This document shows, in pieces, positions 1 through 13,854 of a stretch of DNA of 64,000 bases; position 1 is the first letter of the stretch; each line of letters starts with the position of its first letter. The notes under the pieces were generated by a model. It searched no databases. It worked only from the letters and a program-made list of their open reading frames with translations, and was not told where the DNA came from. The position numbers were made by a program, and so were the translations under genes. This DNA comes from Sinonovacula constricta (taxonomy: Eukaryota; Mollusca; Bivalvia; Cardiida; Solecurtidae), in the NCBI GenBank assembly GCA_007844125.1, contig CM017561.1:26497038-26561037 (forward strand), given 5' to 3'.

Positions 1-1045
1 GTGTTTGCATTGCAAATTATACTCCTTGCCTGACGAAGATTTTAACAAATTGTTAAATATGTGGTAGAACATTCCTTGTTTTAGTCTCTTTTTAAGTACA
101 TTTTTTTCGTTTACATTGAAGAAAAAAATCTGTGAACTAACGACTTTCTAGAAAATTCGCGAATTGCAGATAACAATACATTAGAAACAGTTTCGCACAA
201 GACCCATAGTGTGTACACAAAATATGATATAGAGATCATATTCTTTTGAAGATATTTTTAAATTATTGCCTATGTGTGAAATATAGATCGCAAACACACT
301 TAACCAAAGCAATTACAGAATGTAGCGGTTTCCTATTTTCATATACATATTACAAAGCTGGCGCCAAATATGTCCGTTTAATGTGTTGCTGGGACAATGA
401 AACAAGTTTTCGACTGATGATAGAGATGTAGACAAATTTATATGTGAAGACAAAGTCAATCAAACAACGTTTAAACCTTACGACGCTCATATCTTTATAT
501 TTAGAATGATACTCAATACAATAGAAGTATGGCTTTTACATCAACAACCAAAATAGAATTGGAAGACATTAATATTCTACATAAGCACTTCATTATCCAG
601 ATACTTCTTAACTTACAAAAATACAAATAAAATTGTTGTAAATATATCTTGTCATCAGGATGTGTCAAATCACTCATTGTTATAAGCACTTTTTTTGAGG
701 ATGATACACTCTTTGGCGAATATACGATATCGATATCAAAAAAATTATTGTAATAATAAAGTTTATTAATTTATAATCCGTTAATTTTGCGAACAAATTA
801 GTCAAGCTTAGAAAGCATGACCAGACAGTTTTATGGTTCGACATGATGTATTCAACATCAGGTGCAAATGTGAGGAGAGTGACATGCAACTTATTCATAT
901 CACTGGAAAAATAGTAATAAAACGTCTAAGCAACCTAGAATTTAATGAAGTCAAAGGACCAGGCAAAAGTTTACATAGAATTCTGAATGAACTAGCCACA
1001 GATATTGTACCCATATCGAAGTTTTCTTTAAAACTATTTATATCA
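1..1045. other. No gene seen; AT-rich sequence
   Basis: Open frames are short on both strands and have no recognisable domain, splice structure or conserved motif. I see nothing coding here. Confidence 0.5.
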
Positions 1046-1175
1046 ACAGTCCTTTTGCCGACTGACCGTTCCAAGGCGGTATCTGATGTTGTTGTTTTTT
1101 TTCTTTTTGTGTGTTATGTCTCGTCTCTGTGCTTTTGTCACATTTACATTTACCTTGTTCGCTTTGTCTAGAGGT
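1046..1175 (+). repeat. Dispersed repeat, partial copy
   Basis: Contains the core GCCGACTGACCGTTCCAAGG, shared with copies near 19920, 13660 and, inverted, 35905. The tail (GTGTGTTATGTCTCGTCTCTG) reappears inverted near 32130. Probably a non-autonomous interspersed element. Confidence 0.6.
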
Positions 1176-2214
1176 AGATTATATTTAAATTCCTGTGGAA
1201 ATTTAGATAGGACCTTTCCTTATTTACCTATTTATAAAACAGCTAACACTTGCTAAAATTTTAAGAAAGGTAACACTATTTAAAGCTAACTATTTAACTA
1301 GAGATGCATTTGAGTTACCTGCATAGTCTGTACATTTATGGAACATATTGTATCTAGCAACAGCAAGGCACACGCAGATGGACACAGGATTATTTACATC
1401 TTTTAGCATGGCTTTGAACTAATTGACAACATATATAATGTATCTAAACATGTAAAAAGGTAAAAGAAAAAAAATCTTTATGCCTCATTATGAAATATAC
1501 CTTCATAAAGAGATTTTTTTTATATTATAGTATTCAAGTATATTGTCATTTACTTTAACGTAGTAGCGTTTTTATCAACCTCACATTGATGAACTGAACA
1601 AACTAAACCAATTATTGTATCTTTTTATTTTTGATATTTAATGCATGTCCAAACTGATTTGTGTAGAGTTTATAAACAGCTATAAACATTGCGAGCAAGG
1701 CACCTGATGAAGACCTCAAATTTGTCATGTGAACTTCAATAGTAACATTTGCTTCAGAGCTGTTTGCCTTGGTACTGCTAATAATATAACAGTAAAACAT
1801 ATATTTCTATATTTATTATATTAAGACCAAAGGCAATGAGACAAAAAGAACAGCCAGAAGGTAAAATACGATACACCTGTGATATCAGGAAAATATAGAG
1901 AGAAATAAATATATAGATGCGATGTATCGTTGTGGTTTGAGTAAACAAAACGCATGAACATTTTTGCTTGAAACTTTTTGGAAACGTTGGTTTAAACCAT
2001 TATTTGGAAACTCACTAATAAACAGATGCCTGTTCATCTCTCTTTGTGTACACTATATAGGTGGGACAATATTCATTTCACCCAGAAACAGATATACCGA
2101 TATAAATCATACTGCTAGCAATACCTACATGAGAAATATATATTACACAAATAACAAATGAAAAGGACTGTTGTGTTTCGTACGTCCATTTTCTTCCAAT
2201 GTCAGCTAGACAAT
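1176..2214. other. No gene seen; one hairpin
   Basis: No supported gene. Around 1467-1520 an A-rich arm (AAAAAATCTTTATG) is followed by its near reverse complement (CATAAAGAGATTTTTT), a long imperfect hairpin. The rest is unremarkable AT-rich sequence. Confidence 0.4.
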
Positions 2215-5200
2215 TGACTATTTATGAGTAACAAATGTCTCCTTCGATTAGTGTGTGCTTTTCAAGCACTGACACTACAAATCCGAGTGATATTTATTGT
2301 TCATGTAGGGACACAGTTTCTTACTTCTATATCATTTAATTATCTTTAGAAACGGCTGCCCATAAAGACATACTGGCTCTGTAACACTATCAATTTCGTA
2401 TATACGGCGCGGTACTTGATCTCATTGGCTACTGAAGTATACACAATAAATTCCAATTTGTTGTTGATAATCATACGCATCACGCACTGGTTGTATTGCA
2501 TGCTATATATCTTTAACAGTGAATGACTATTTGACTACAAAACTATGACAAGATTGTACCGAAATTCCCACTAATAAATTTAAACTGGCATTCGACATAG
2601 GTACAAACATGCAAATCAAATGTAAACACGACAAAGTATCAAACGGACGATACATAACGCGATGAAAGGAAAATCAAACGTGACAACTTGTTTGAATTGT
2701 ATTAAGTCATTTTGAAAAAAAATAGCAGGTCCGTGAGATACTTTACTGCGTATTCATGTTTTTAGACACACACACTCACGCACGCACACCGACACCTTAA
2801 CACACTCTCACACACACACAGATACACACACACTCACATACAAACATAACTCAATCTAAAAATCATTTTTTGTAGATCTTGTGTCACAAATGAGTCATCT
2901 CTGGCTAATTGTATATCTACACTAACTGTAATACAGATTAATATGTCGCATTTAAAATAAATGAAAGAAAAGAGTCATTCTAATATATAATCTAGTCTTT
3001 AGTCCAAATGTAGTAAGTAAGATATACAATGCAAAAGACGGACGTGTGAGATATTGATTATACGCCTATTGACGTAAGACACACTAATGTAGTTAAACAA
3101 CGATTTTAGCACATGTTTCGCCAGTAACGTATGCCATTAATAGAATTAAGAAATATATATCAGTGTGGACATGACATAATGAAAAGCAGGATATGAAAAA
3201 TAACTCGAGTGCCTCGTGGTGTAAATATGCAAAAATCATGTGGTATTAGGCAGTGTGAAACAGATGTTCGTTTAACTGATAGTCCAAGTATTTACTTGGT
3301 TTTGTATGTATATTTGTTTAAGCATATACACTGCTTCCTTCATTATGTAACGCAAGCCGTTAACGACTTGCATGCAACTACACCCATTTATATTACCAGA
3401 CTATTCCTGGAACTACCTTTATTTTGGAAGAGATGTGCTACTGTCAATTTTATAACGACTTTGATATGTCGCGGCCTAGTTTTGAAACCGGGCCAGACCA
3501 ATCTGGAGCCGATTGCATGCACAACAACATCCGATGCCCTAAAATTAATTGTTTTGAGCAATAAATAAATAAATAAATGTAAAAGTAACATGCTATTCGG
3601 TTTTTTGTCAAAGGGTGAGCATTAACGAGAGCTAATTAAAACATGGAAGACTTATTCATATATTTAATGCAGGGGGATCCACTTCTCACGTTTTTGGTGA
3701 ATAAAGATACATGTATTATCCTATATATAACAGTACCGAGTCAAGTCTTTGACAATACTAGAAGTAATTATAGTTTCAGTCAAGAACGGATTAGCTACAA
3801 TTGTGGGCTAGAAATGTATGCTATGTTTTGAAGAGTCGTTTGTTACATGCGACACTGCTATGTTATAACAGGAAACAAGAAAATAATATTACAAGCGGAC
3901 GATCAACATTTCTGTGGGATATTATATCCCTCGCATGACAAGCGATAACATATTGAAGCTGACATGAGTTTCTTTGGGACTGTTTCAGCAAGCAAAGGAA
4001 GATAAACATGTATTTGAACATATAATCCCTCATATCGTTTTGCACTAAATGCCAATAAACAACATTAGTAGATCATTGTATCTTTACAGAGTCGCTTTAC
4101 ATAAACTAAGAAGTTTATCTCGTTTGATGTTTGCGTTCTGGTACGAGATAAAATAATAATAAGAGGTTTTAATATAATTAAGTTTTATTCTTTATAAGGT
4201 TAAGATTTTCCTGTCCATGTCTTATCTTGTCTTCGTTTTTTATATATAGCCGTATGCGGTTTAAGGCAAAACAATTTATTAAACGACATCGTGCTTTTGC
4301 TACTCTATTGTAGTTGTTGATGATTTTAGGCCTCATTATTTCAGGTTCTTAGATTTACTTTATACATCGAACATATCTCATTTTATATTAAATATAAAAC
4401 ATAATTTGTTTTCTGTTTAAAACAGAAAATATGAGAATGTGACTGTAATGGTTATTACTCAATCTACACTAAATACGATCTTAATCCACAACCTAAGAAA
4501 GGACAAATATGTATATAAAACAGCTTATATTTTATTATATATCTTTGATATAAGTGTTATGTTAATAGGTGAGTAAACTTTACTGGAGCTGTTAGTATTG
4601 ATAGTACATTTATGAATTAAATAGATATTCATAGTAAATAAATGCATGCAAGTGTCTCCCTGCAAAAATAGTTGACAGATTTGTTATTTAGACAATCAAA
4701 CTTTAGCCGATCTATGACATATATTAGAAAAGGACGCTGCATTTCTGGGGTAAAATATTGACCACAGAAAGTATTTGACTTTCGCATTCTCGAGTTTCAA
4801 CAAGCTAAGTGATAAATATATAACACAATTCTCATAAAGAAAACAATAACTGAATTTAGAATAGTTGCTTATATATTTCATATTTCGTATATTTTAGAAA
4901 AAACGATGATCTGTTTTGAAAAGTCTGTATCGTGTCTCATATCGTTACCCTACTGACCAGGACTTAGGACCTTTCTGACTAGTGATCAACACAATTTGTT
5001 CCTGTTTTTATTTACATATACTCATTCCAATGTATAAAGTTCCTAACAAATAATTTAAATATTAATGTTGGTTAAGTGTCACATAAGAGTTAACAGTCAA
5101 AAGAATCAATCCAACACTACACAGGGTAACTAATTAATGATAAGTGTGATCGATCTCAAAAATGTTCTAGTTGCCAAGAAACGCAACTATGTCTATACAA

Positions 5201-5590
5201 AATGAGGTTCGCAAAAGTATCGTTAGGGTTGTGCCCCTTTGCAATTAAAATGCCTAGTTTTCTCTTTAAGCGCAACATTGAACCAGGCCTTCGTATATAA
5301 ATGAGATAGGTGTGTTGGAGTCGAAGTCGATAGGACAGTCAGTGCTGGCCTATAAGTGTGCGACAGGGAGTGGGTATTCTAATAATAGCAGTTTTCCTTT
5401 ACTAGTGATCCTCACACTTATAAATGTGTAATCAAGCGAACCTGATTCAACATGACTGAGGCATCGTGGGTACGATTCTCATTGCCAGTATATTTCCTTT
5501 ATAGCTCAAACAAACAAATTTGACCAAAGGTTATTTGTATGGCATTTTATAAGTTGATAAGCCAACTTTGTGCAAAGTAGGATCGAGTAG
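2215..5590. repeat. Tandem segmental duplication, copy 1
   Basis: Aligns in the same orientation to about 5940-8735. Matching landmarks in order are TTCGATTAG with GTGCTTTTCAAGC (2243/5966), the ATATACGGCGCGGTA block (2400/6124), AATTTAAACTGGCATTCGACA (2577/6298), GTTACATGCGACACTGCTAT (3842/7157), the TTATCTCGTTT block (4110/7398) and AGGGAGTGGG (5365/8483). The copies differ by many substitutions and indels, so the duplication is old. No gene was recognised in it. A CA-rich stretch lies at 2767-2845. Confidence 0.75.
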
Positions 5591-7582
5591 GATCGACAGA
5601 ATGCTTGTTTAAAATAAAGGAATTGTCAGATTAAGTGCACAACTATTGTTAAACAGATACTTCAGAGCAACAAATTTTATATGTGATGTCTCAAATAATT
5701 GGTATTCGAAAAATAATTAACTGTGCAAAAAAGGTGTGGCAATACTTCTAAATACCCGTTCGGAAGACTTCAGCTATTTGTTTAAGTTCTGTATAAATAA
5801 AGCCTGGTACAGTTTTCTGCAAATATTTAAAAAATAATAAGGAAAGAGATAAAGGAAATAATAAGTTAGAAAACTATATAATAAAAAAATACTGGCGTAT
5901 ATCGTAACTTCATGTGCTTCCGCTAACAGGTGGACAATTGAATACTTCTTAGTAAGGAATGTCTGCTTCGATTAGTTTGTGCTTTTCAAGCTCTCACACA
6001 ACTAATCTGCCTGATATCTATTGTACCTATAGGAGCATAGTTTCTAAAATTTACATCATTTAATCATCTTTTGAAACATCTGTCCATAAGGACATACTGA
6101 CTCGGAAACAATATCAATTTCATATATACGGCGCGGTATTTGGTCTCCTTGGCTACTGAAATATACACGAACAATACCAATTTGTTGATATTCAAACGCA
6201 TCACGCACTTGTTGTATAACATGTTTTTTATCTTTTAAATGTGAATGACTATTTGAATACGAAATTATGGCAAGATCGAACCTAAATTCCTACTAATAAA
6301 TTTAAACTGGCATTCGACAGACGTACGAACATGCAAATCAAATGTTTGCAAGATAAATTATTACACACACGAAACAAATAGCAACGTGTTTAAATTGTGA
6401 TAAATCGTTTCGAAAAATAACAGTCCTTATATATATCCAATGCAATGGATGCCAGTGTGATATGTTGGTTGTAGGTCTGTGGGCGTAAGACACTCTACTG
6501 TAGTTAAAAACAATATATTCGCTAATGTTTCGTCAGTAACGTATGTCACTAATAAAATTTACAAAAAATATAGCAATGTTGAAATTACAAATATCCGTAC
6601 AGGCAAAATGAAAAGCACGTGATGCAAAATAAGTCGAGTGGCAATTGGTGCAAACATGAGGACATCATGTGGTGTAGGGCTGAGTGAAAAATAAATGTGT
6701 TCGTTTAACTAGTAGTCTTTGATACTCCTTTTAAAATTTGATTGTTTACTTTTTGAAGCGATTACATCGATGCCTTCATTTTGTAACACAAGCCATGGGC
6801 GCCTTGCATGCAACCACTCCATTTTATATTTCCTTATCATTCCGGAAACTTCCAGAGAAGCTATACCACTGCCATTTATAAGGACGATTCTTTGTCTCGG
6901 CCCGATTTTCAATTCGGGCCATGCCTACCGCGAGCCGACCGTTTGCACTACAAAGTCAGCAGCTTAGAACTGACGTTTGAAGCGATATGAATGACACTAA
7001 ATGTTTTGAGAACATTTTTGGGGAATCAAGATAACGTTCTTATTTTATTTATTATAACAGGGCAGAGTAAAAAATGAGCCCATAATAGTTGTACTTAAAG
7101 TTTCAATCAAGATCTAACTCGCTTGAAATGTGGGCTATGTTTTTGAAGAGTCGTTTGTTACATGCGACACTGCTATTTTATAGCAAGTTACAAGCTAAGA
7201 ACTTTACAAACGGACGATCAACATTTCGGTGGGGTATTATATCCCTCGCATGACATATTGAAGCTGGCGAGTGATCAAGAGAAGACGATAACATGTATTT
7301 CAAAATATAATCCGTCATATCATTTTGCACTGAATGTCAATAAACAACATTTGTAGATCACTGTATCGTTACAAAGTCGTTTTAAATAAACTAAAGAGTT
7401 TATCTCGTTTTATGATCTAGTACGAGATAATATAATAATAACGGGCTCTAATAGACTTAAGTTTTCTTCTCTAGAAGCTTTCGACTTTTATTTCCTTGAC
7501 TTTTCTTGTCTTAGATTTGTACATGTAGAAATATGGAGTTGAACACAAAACAATTAATTTTACTGACATCGTAGAGTCACGT

Positions 7583-7595
7583 TAATATTATTATA

Positions 7596-7660
<65 letters not shown>
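7583..7660. repeat. (TTA)n microsatellite
   Basis: An almost uninterrupted TTA/TAT triplet run, present in copy 2 of the segmental duplication but not at the matching place in copy 1. Confidence 0.95.
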
Positions 7661-7662
<2 letters not shown>

Positions 7663-8208
7663 GAATGTTGTACTAATAAGTCAAATTTACTTGCGTTGTT
7701 GACTAGTAATGATAGTACAGTTTTTAATTAAATATATAATGAGAGTATATTGATGAAAACAAGAATCTCACTGCAAATGAGTTGGGAGATTTGTTATTTC
7801 AAGAATCAAAGCTTTAGCCTGTTTATTTCATATATAATATCTATGACAAATTGAAAATACGAATACAATTCATCCTTTGAAGAAAATGACGTTGCATTTC
7901 TGAGCTAAAATATTGCCCATAGAAAGTAATTGACACTGATTTTCTCGAGTTTTAATAAGCTTGGCAATTAATTAATAAGAAAGCAATAACTGAATTTAAA
8001 CTATATCAAATGCATATGTTTTGAGGTAAAGCCGATCTGTTTTGAAGAGTGTGTACCTTGTCTAATAACGTTACCCTACTGATCAGGCGTTGGGGCCTTT
8101 CTGACCAGTGGTCTACACAATTTGTTGCTGTCTTTATTAACAGAGACTTATTCCTATGCATAAAGTTGTCAGCACATCATTAAAACCCAAATGATTGTTT
8201 AGTGTCAC

Positions 8209-8565
8209 TTAAGAGTTAACAGTCAAAATAATTAATTCTACACTACATTGGATATAACCAATGAATTGTAAGTGCGATATTTCCCAAAAGTGTTTCTCGT
8301 TACCAAGAAAGACAACTGGGTCTATACAAAATTCTCTTTTTGTGACAGTAGCTTTATGGTTGCGTCCCTTCGTAATTTGAATGACTGGCATTCTTTTCAA
8401 TCCGCAACATTGGATCAGTCCATCTGATGTAAAGGAGATAGGTGTGTTCGGGCAGAGAGGGCAATCAGTGGTTGGCTTATCACTGGTTGACAGGGAGTGG
8501 GCATTCTCATAATAGCCATGGCCAATCCAGATTAAACATGTTCTTTTTACTAGTAATCCTCTCAT
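8209..8565 (-). other. Open 118-codon frame, unrecognised, doubtful
   Basis: The longest non-repetitive open frame of the first 16 kb. The predicted peptide has several cysteines (pattern CPLC, then CC) but matches no family I know and has no clear splice sites or signal peptide. The same region in the older duplicate (about 5090-5425, minus) aligns but contains several in-frame stops, so either it is non-coding or only one copy stayed open by chance. Listed for completeness only. Confidence 0.12.
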
Positions 8566-8735
8566 TTATTATTGTATAATCAAGCGAACCAGATACAACA
8601 TGACTGATGCATCGGCGGTAACATGCTCATTGTCATTATGTTTCCAAGCACTTTACAGCTAAAACAAACAAATCTGACCAAAAGGATGTGTATTGCATTT
8701 TATCAGCTGATAAGCCCATTTTGTTCACGGTAGGT

Positions 8736-11700
8736 TCAAGTTGCAGTATATACTTTTTAGATGTAAATGTGTTGGTGTATCAGGATGTTGAAAAGGCTTT
8801 TTACATTTTGTCATAAAATTATTATATTTCCGTTTCTCATGCACCTTGTTTATTGGCTTTTTATCTGCAGTTCTTAAAAGCAAGATAAATTATGAAACAA
8901 TACTTAAATAATGGATGGTCAGGTTTCACACATGTCAACCCTTTGGCCTATTAACATGTAAGAACTGGACACCTTTTTATTTTTTGCGCAAATTATGACC
9001 TTACAATAGCAATGGCTACCAAGACAATGTTTTTTGTTAATTTTCTGGCATGGAAGAGACATTATTGCAATTGGGAATATATAGAAGCAAAATATTGTTG
9101 CTCATCAAATCATTTGTTCTCTTTTTAAAGAACTGTCTAGAAAATCAATACAATATCAATTGTGTAACAGGAAGTTTGGCTAAAAATAATAGCAGAATCA
9201 GGTTACTTTAACAAATGTTAAGGCCAACAAAAGAGTCATGCAATTACCCCTACCTTTATCTTTGTAAAATTTGTGCTAAAGAGTCACATGAAAGTTGTAC
9301 TAAAAGTCATAGTACAGTTTTTTAAGAAGTACTTACAGGTATTTAAGCTCTATCCACAGCTGATGTTTCAAGCTTTGTTAAAGCTGAACTGGTTGAATAT
9401 GCTAAATGAATAATAAGAATATTTAAGACAAAGTCCTATGAGCATTGCAACATATGCAAAAATTTGAAAAGACACGTGACCAATTCACATGTACGCTAAA
9501 TGTAAAAGTGAGAATAAATCTGTGATAAGTCATTAAACAATAAGAGTAAACCCCATTGCAAATCACTCACTATAGTATTGTTATTAAAATATTAAAATTA
9601 AGCAATAAGGGTTATTTTCCATATGCATCTATCAAAAAGAATGTGTTGTGAGCAGGTTAAATTGAATAACATCATATATCTGTGGGCTATCTGTTTTTTA
9701 CATTTCACTTCAGTCATATCATTTCGGTCATATCACCATAAAAATTGTTTCCCTAAACATCCCAATAAATAAGGGTAGGTAGATACATTCTACAGTAATA
9801 ACTTTCCTGCATTTGTCGAACTAACACAAATTTATTTTCACTTTAATATATTTTTTTTTATATAATGGTAAAACAATTATTAATACATTAAGATAGAAAG
9901 ATAGAAAAAAGCTTTAATGATTTCATTTACATGAGTATCCACATCATTGTTGATATCCCTTATCTCTATTCTTGTAACCAATAATTGTATGTGTTGAATA
10001 AATATAGACTGGGTAAAAGATGTACATTATTGAGAAAATATAAATGTAAAAGCTGCAGTGAAAAAAATCATAGCTGATGGTTCCTTGACATTGGGACCTG
10101 TGAGAGGCTGATGTTTCGCAGGTCACAGGTCACCACCGGTCCGCACAATCATTTCAATTATTATCATCTGACACTGGAAATAAAGTCAAAATAACCATAC
10201 TTATTTTAAGATTAATATATTGCGCGTTGGTAGTAATTAAAAAAAATAAGAAACTGAAAATATTGGTAAATACATTCTGTATTGTGCTTCTACCTTAAAC
10301 AGGTTACACTATGTTGTGATCCATTTTATAAAAAAACACAAGTAAAAAGCAAAATCAGTCAAAATAATGAGCCTTGTAATATATAAGCGCAAGACATTGC
10401 TATGTTTGTTTGCTTATATTTACATTCCATTTAGATTCAATTAGAATCAATTGAATTGAACAAAGATCATTACACCCTATTGTTTTATCTTTATCAGACA
10501 TACCCTGCGATAATTTTGATCAAACAAATAGCTTTTTATGTGCGTAATAAACTTCGTCGTATATAACCAAAACAGAACATTAGTTCCCTATTTAAAATTC
10601 GTTAAATGTCACTATTGCAGATTTTTAAACAGTTAAAGGTAAAATGAAAAAGAAAGTAAAACGTACGCAAAGAACACACGCTTTGGAAATGTTTTACAAA
10701 CACTTCTGTTGTATGACCCCATTTTGACGTCATGTTTACGATAATTAAAAACATATTCTTTGGTAAAATAAGCACCGCCCACCTTGCCAATCAGCAAGCA
10801 GAAATGTCACACCGTAGTTCGCTAAAAGGAAAAATGTTGGATTTTAAATTTAATTGATATGTAGAAACACAAACAGCTGTGTGAATTCTGTGTTAATTAC
10901 CTTCTTTGGCCTTGTCTACGTTATCAATTGGCATCTAATTAAATGTGAAATATCGCCATACAAGTTAATTATTATTATTAATGTATACGTTTTAAGCCTT
11001 TCTCGAAAATATAAGCTTATATACTATGTAACATGTTATTAGGTTTTAAATATACAGATTTGCAACACCTTGATAGAAATGCCAAGTATGCATTTACAAC
11101 ACGAATGTTTAAAAATAAAGTTAAGGTAGCATTTTAACATATGTTCACAGAATTTAAATTGTCATACCATGTGTCGCATTCTTACTTAAAGTAAATACCT
11201 TCATATCTTTGTTTTCCTCTCTCTCTTTTAAAGGTGGTGTACGATAACTTAAACAAAACACATTTTTCTTGAACAAACAGGAAATTCACAGGAAAAGCTC
11301 CAGCGAAATGCTGTTCATCGATGACTTTGTTATGTTCGAAAATGGTAGTACAACATCTTAATCACTTCAAATCAACTCCTATCTCTTCCTAAGCAGCAAT
11401 CTTAGCAATTCTTAAAGCAAAGACATTTAAGTAAACCAAATCACATTACGATTTTTAGAACGTATGTTAATTAAGTTCACAAGGCTATGATGTATACAAA
11501 AACTATCAAACATACAAGCAATGAACAACAGCAATGAACAGCAATGAACAACAAACAAACAAACAACAACAGCCTACCAGGCAAAAAAGATATGATTTCC
11601 TTGATTGAAAGCACAATGTTCTTAAAGGAATATAACAATAGGATTTAAGAAACATGTTTTGATCAAGCACATTTCTATTTTTTCTTCATATAGTGTCACA

Positions 11701-13382
11701 AGCAAGCATTCTATCATTTTATTTAATGCTTGAATCAGAATAACTCTTCAAGTGAAAATTTTGCAACACAATTCAATAAGATCGCATTAATACAACATAT
11801 GTTACGTGCAGCTATCCTCGAAAAACACGTCGACATTTGATCAATAGAAATTGAAAGAACAGTTTTATGCAACATATCTGCATTTAATCACTAAATGATA
11901 TTACTTGAAGTATTTGGGCATATAATTTATTTTCTGGCCTGTTTATTTTTGATAAAAGACATAAATATATTGGCGACATGCCGCGGAAGGTAGTTCAAGT
12001 ACATTCGATAATAGCAGTTCCTAAGTCAGTATACCGATATTCTGAAGTATAGCAACACCTGTCTTTATGCTAATTAACAATTCAATTAAATACCTATATC
12101 AAGGGGAACAGGTTTTAGTATACTGTAATTATTTACATTATTCCAAAACCAGTATTGAGGTACATATCTTTTTTCAAGAACACGTCAACACGTTAACGAA
12201 CACACATTTGCAAGTCTAACAGCAGATTTGTATTTTCATCATACGTATAACGTTTGCAACATCGTGTACCGATCGGGGCAGATGCCAGGCTAATTAAAAT
12301 GCATAATCTAATTTGATCCCCACTGAAACGTTTCCGCAAATATTTGTCCCCACTGATACATGGACCACCGTTTTCTCAAGATATGTCTGGAAATATACTT
12401 CCTGTCATTCAGCTGCATGTGGTGTTCTCTGGTTCTACATAGCCGTAGATGTTCAATATGTTGCAACAGGTTGTTAAAGTTTTACCTCGCAATACTAAGT
12501 CCTAGAACGACATAATTAATTTGCCACGTATTAATATAACATGTAAAATTCAGCTGTTTTTACATAATAAATAGTTTATTATAACTTCCCTTTATTCAGA
12601 ACACGCAGAAAACATGGTTAAAGTGTTAAGTAGCAAAAACATTGCTAAATGCATTACTTTGAGACAATGCCGTAATATAAAACTATTTCATCTTCGCTGA
12701 TGTAAATAAGTTAGTTTCAATGACTTTAGCGGTGTCCAACAATTCCTTTTTAAGAGATATATTTGAATTGTCATGTTAACCAATTATCATTCATTTTTTT
12801 AAGGACGACAACCCCAAAAGTAGATGGCTATACATTTAACATGACAATACTAAATATTTGATTTGGCATTCATGCATTAATTTGCATTAATTTGTGCAGT
12901 TCTATATATCGTTAAGATCTCTGATTGTTAAGGATAATGAGGCGGACAAATAAAATTCGTTTACCAGTCATTTATATAATGTAGCTTATATAATTCAAAA
13001 GTACACACTAGACCGTTTTAAGACGAAGGAGTTTATGAGATGTTACAACTTACCATGTTTTGGTCAATAGTTCAATAACTCTAAAGAAATCTTAAGATAG
13101 TTCGGAAGTAAATCTTCCAAGGTTCTGCATTTAGTTCTTATATACACTCTACGTTGTAAACCGCATGATTTAAACAAGACCTAAGTTTCAACTTAGGTCT
13201 TTCTGCATTTTAATTCTTCTACAAAATTGTATTCGTATATCAAGCCAGAGGCCAATACTACACATTATCTATATCTATTTTTGTCTGACCTTTTCTACAA
13301 AACTTCAGAAATATCTTCAGAAAGTGTGAGGTTGAAGTACTTCGTAAATCAGTTTAAGAACACCAGTGGGTCATTTGACGGC
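8736..13382. other. No gene seen; intergenic AT-rich stretch
   Basis: No splice-supported or domain-bearing frame on either strand. Minor features are the inverted dispersed-repeat copy at 9425-9555 and a CAA/AACAA-rich patch near 11518-11572. Confidence 0.45.
9425..9555 (-). repeat. Dispersed repeat, inverted partial copy
   Basis: Contains GACAAAGTCCTATGAGCATT followed by a GCAACATATG variant. This is the reverse complement of the tail seen near 20065 and in the gene 2 repeat units, and close to the copies near 35758 and 36408. Confidence 0.65.
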
Positions 13383-13600
13383 CGGACCTGGTAGCCCAAT
13401 TAGTAGAGTTTCGGCTGTAGGTACATGAGGCACCGGGCGCGATCGTTAGAAATTGTACTCGTATGGCGACCTTGATAAGGCTTAAGTAAATATAAAGGTA
13501 GTTCCACTGATGTGACTGAGTGTGGTATCATGCCAGGTGTTCATGTCATGATTTACACTATGAAGGCAGCACGATGTCTGCCTTCAAGTGGACACAAACT
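13383..13600 (+). repeat. tRNA-derived SINE-like element
   Basis: Begins with a tRNA-like head: an A-box-like TAGCCCAATTAGTAG and, about 40 bp on, a B-box-like GGGCGCGATCG. A non-tRNA body follows (AGAAATTGTACTCGTATGGC). The body junction matches the shorter SINE fragments inside the gene 2 repeat units (CGATAGTGAAGAATTGTACT), so both probably come from one family. It is too degenerate to be a functional tRNA. Confidence 0.55.
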
Positions 13601-13639
13601 CCAACTAACTTAAATATTGCTGGTGAGACGATTAATACA

Positions 13640-13760
13640 ATAGAAAACACACTTTTTGACGACTAATCGTTCCTAGGCGGTAACCGATGGTTTTCCTGTT
13701 GAGTATCAGTGTATCATTATCTAATCAGTGTGTTTGTAACTTTTACATTAATAGCTGTGT
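13640..13760 (+). repeat. Dispersed repeat, partial copy
   Basis: Carries GACGACTAATCGTTCCTAGG then CGGTAACCGATGG, a diverged form of the core found at 1060 and 19935. It ends at the GT microsatellite. Confidence 0.5.
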
Positions 13761-13770
13761 ATGTGTGCGG

Positions 13771-13772
<2 letters not shown>

Positions 13773-13850
<78 letters not shown>
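13773..13850. repeat. (GT)n microsatellite
   Basis: About 38 GT units followed by GCGTGCGTGT variants. The open frames across it on both strands are artefacts of the dinucleotide run. Confidence 0.95.

Positions 13851-13854
<4 letters not shown>

Larger units (their letters stand above)
5940..8735. repeat. Tandem segmental duplication, copy 2
   Basis: Second, shorter copy of the 2215-5590 segment in the same orientation. It lacks part of the CA-rich stretch and carries a long TTA microsatellite instead. About 350 bp of non-aligned sequence separates the copies. No gene was recognised. Confidence 0.75.

Noticed and set aside
12380..12500. Minus-strand GYVEPENTTC-like peptide resembling the end of an EGF/EB module
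   Set aside because: No acceptor, no upstream cysteines of the module and an immediate stop; probably chance or a very old exon relic.
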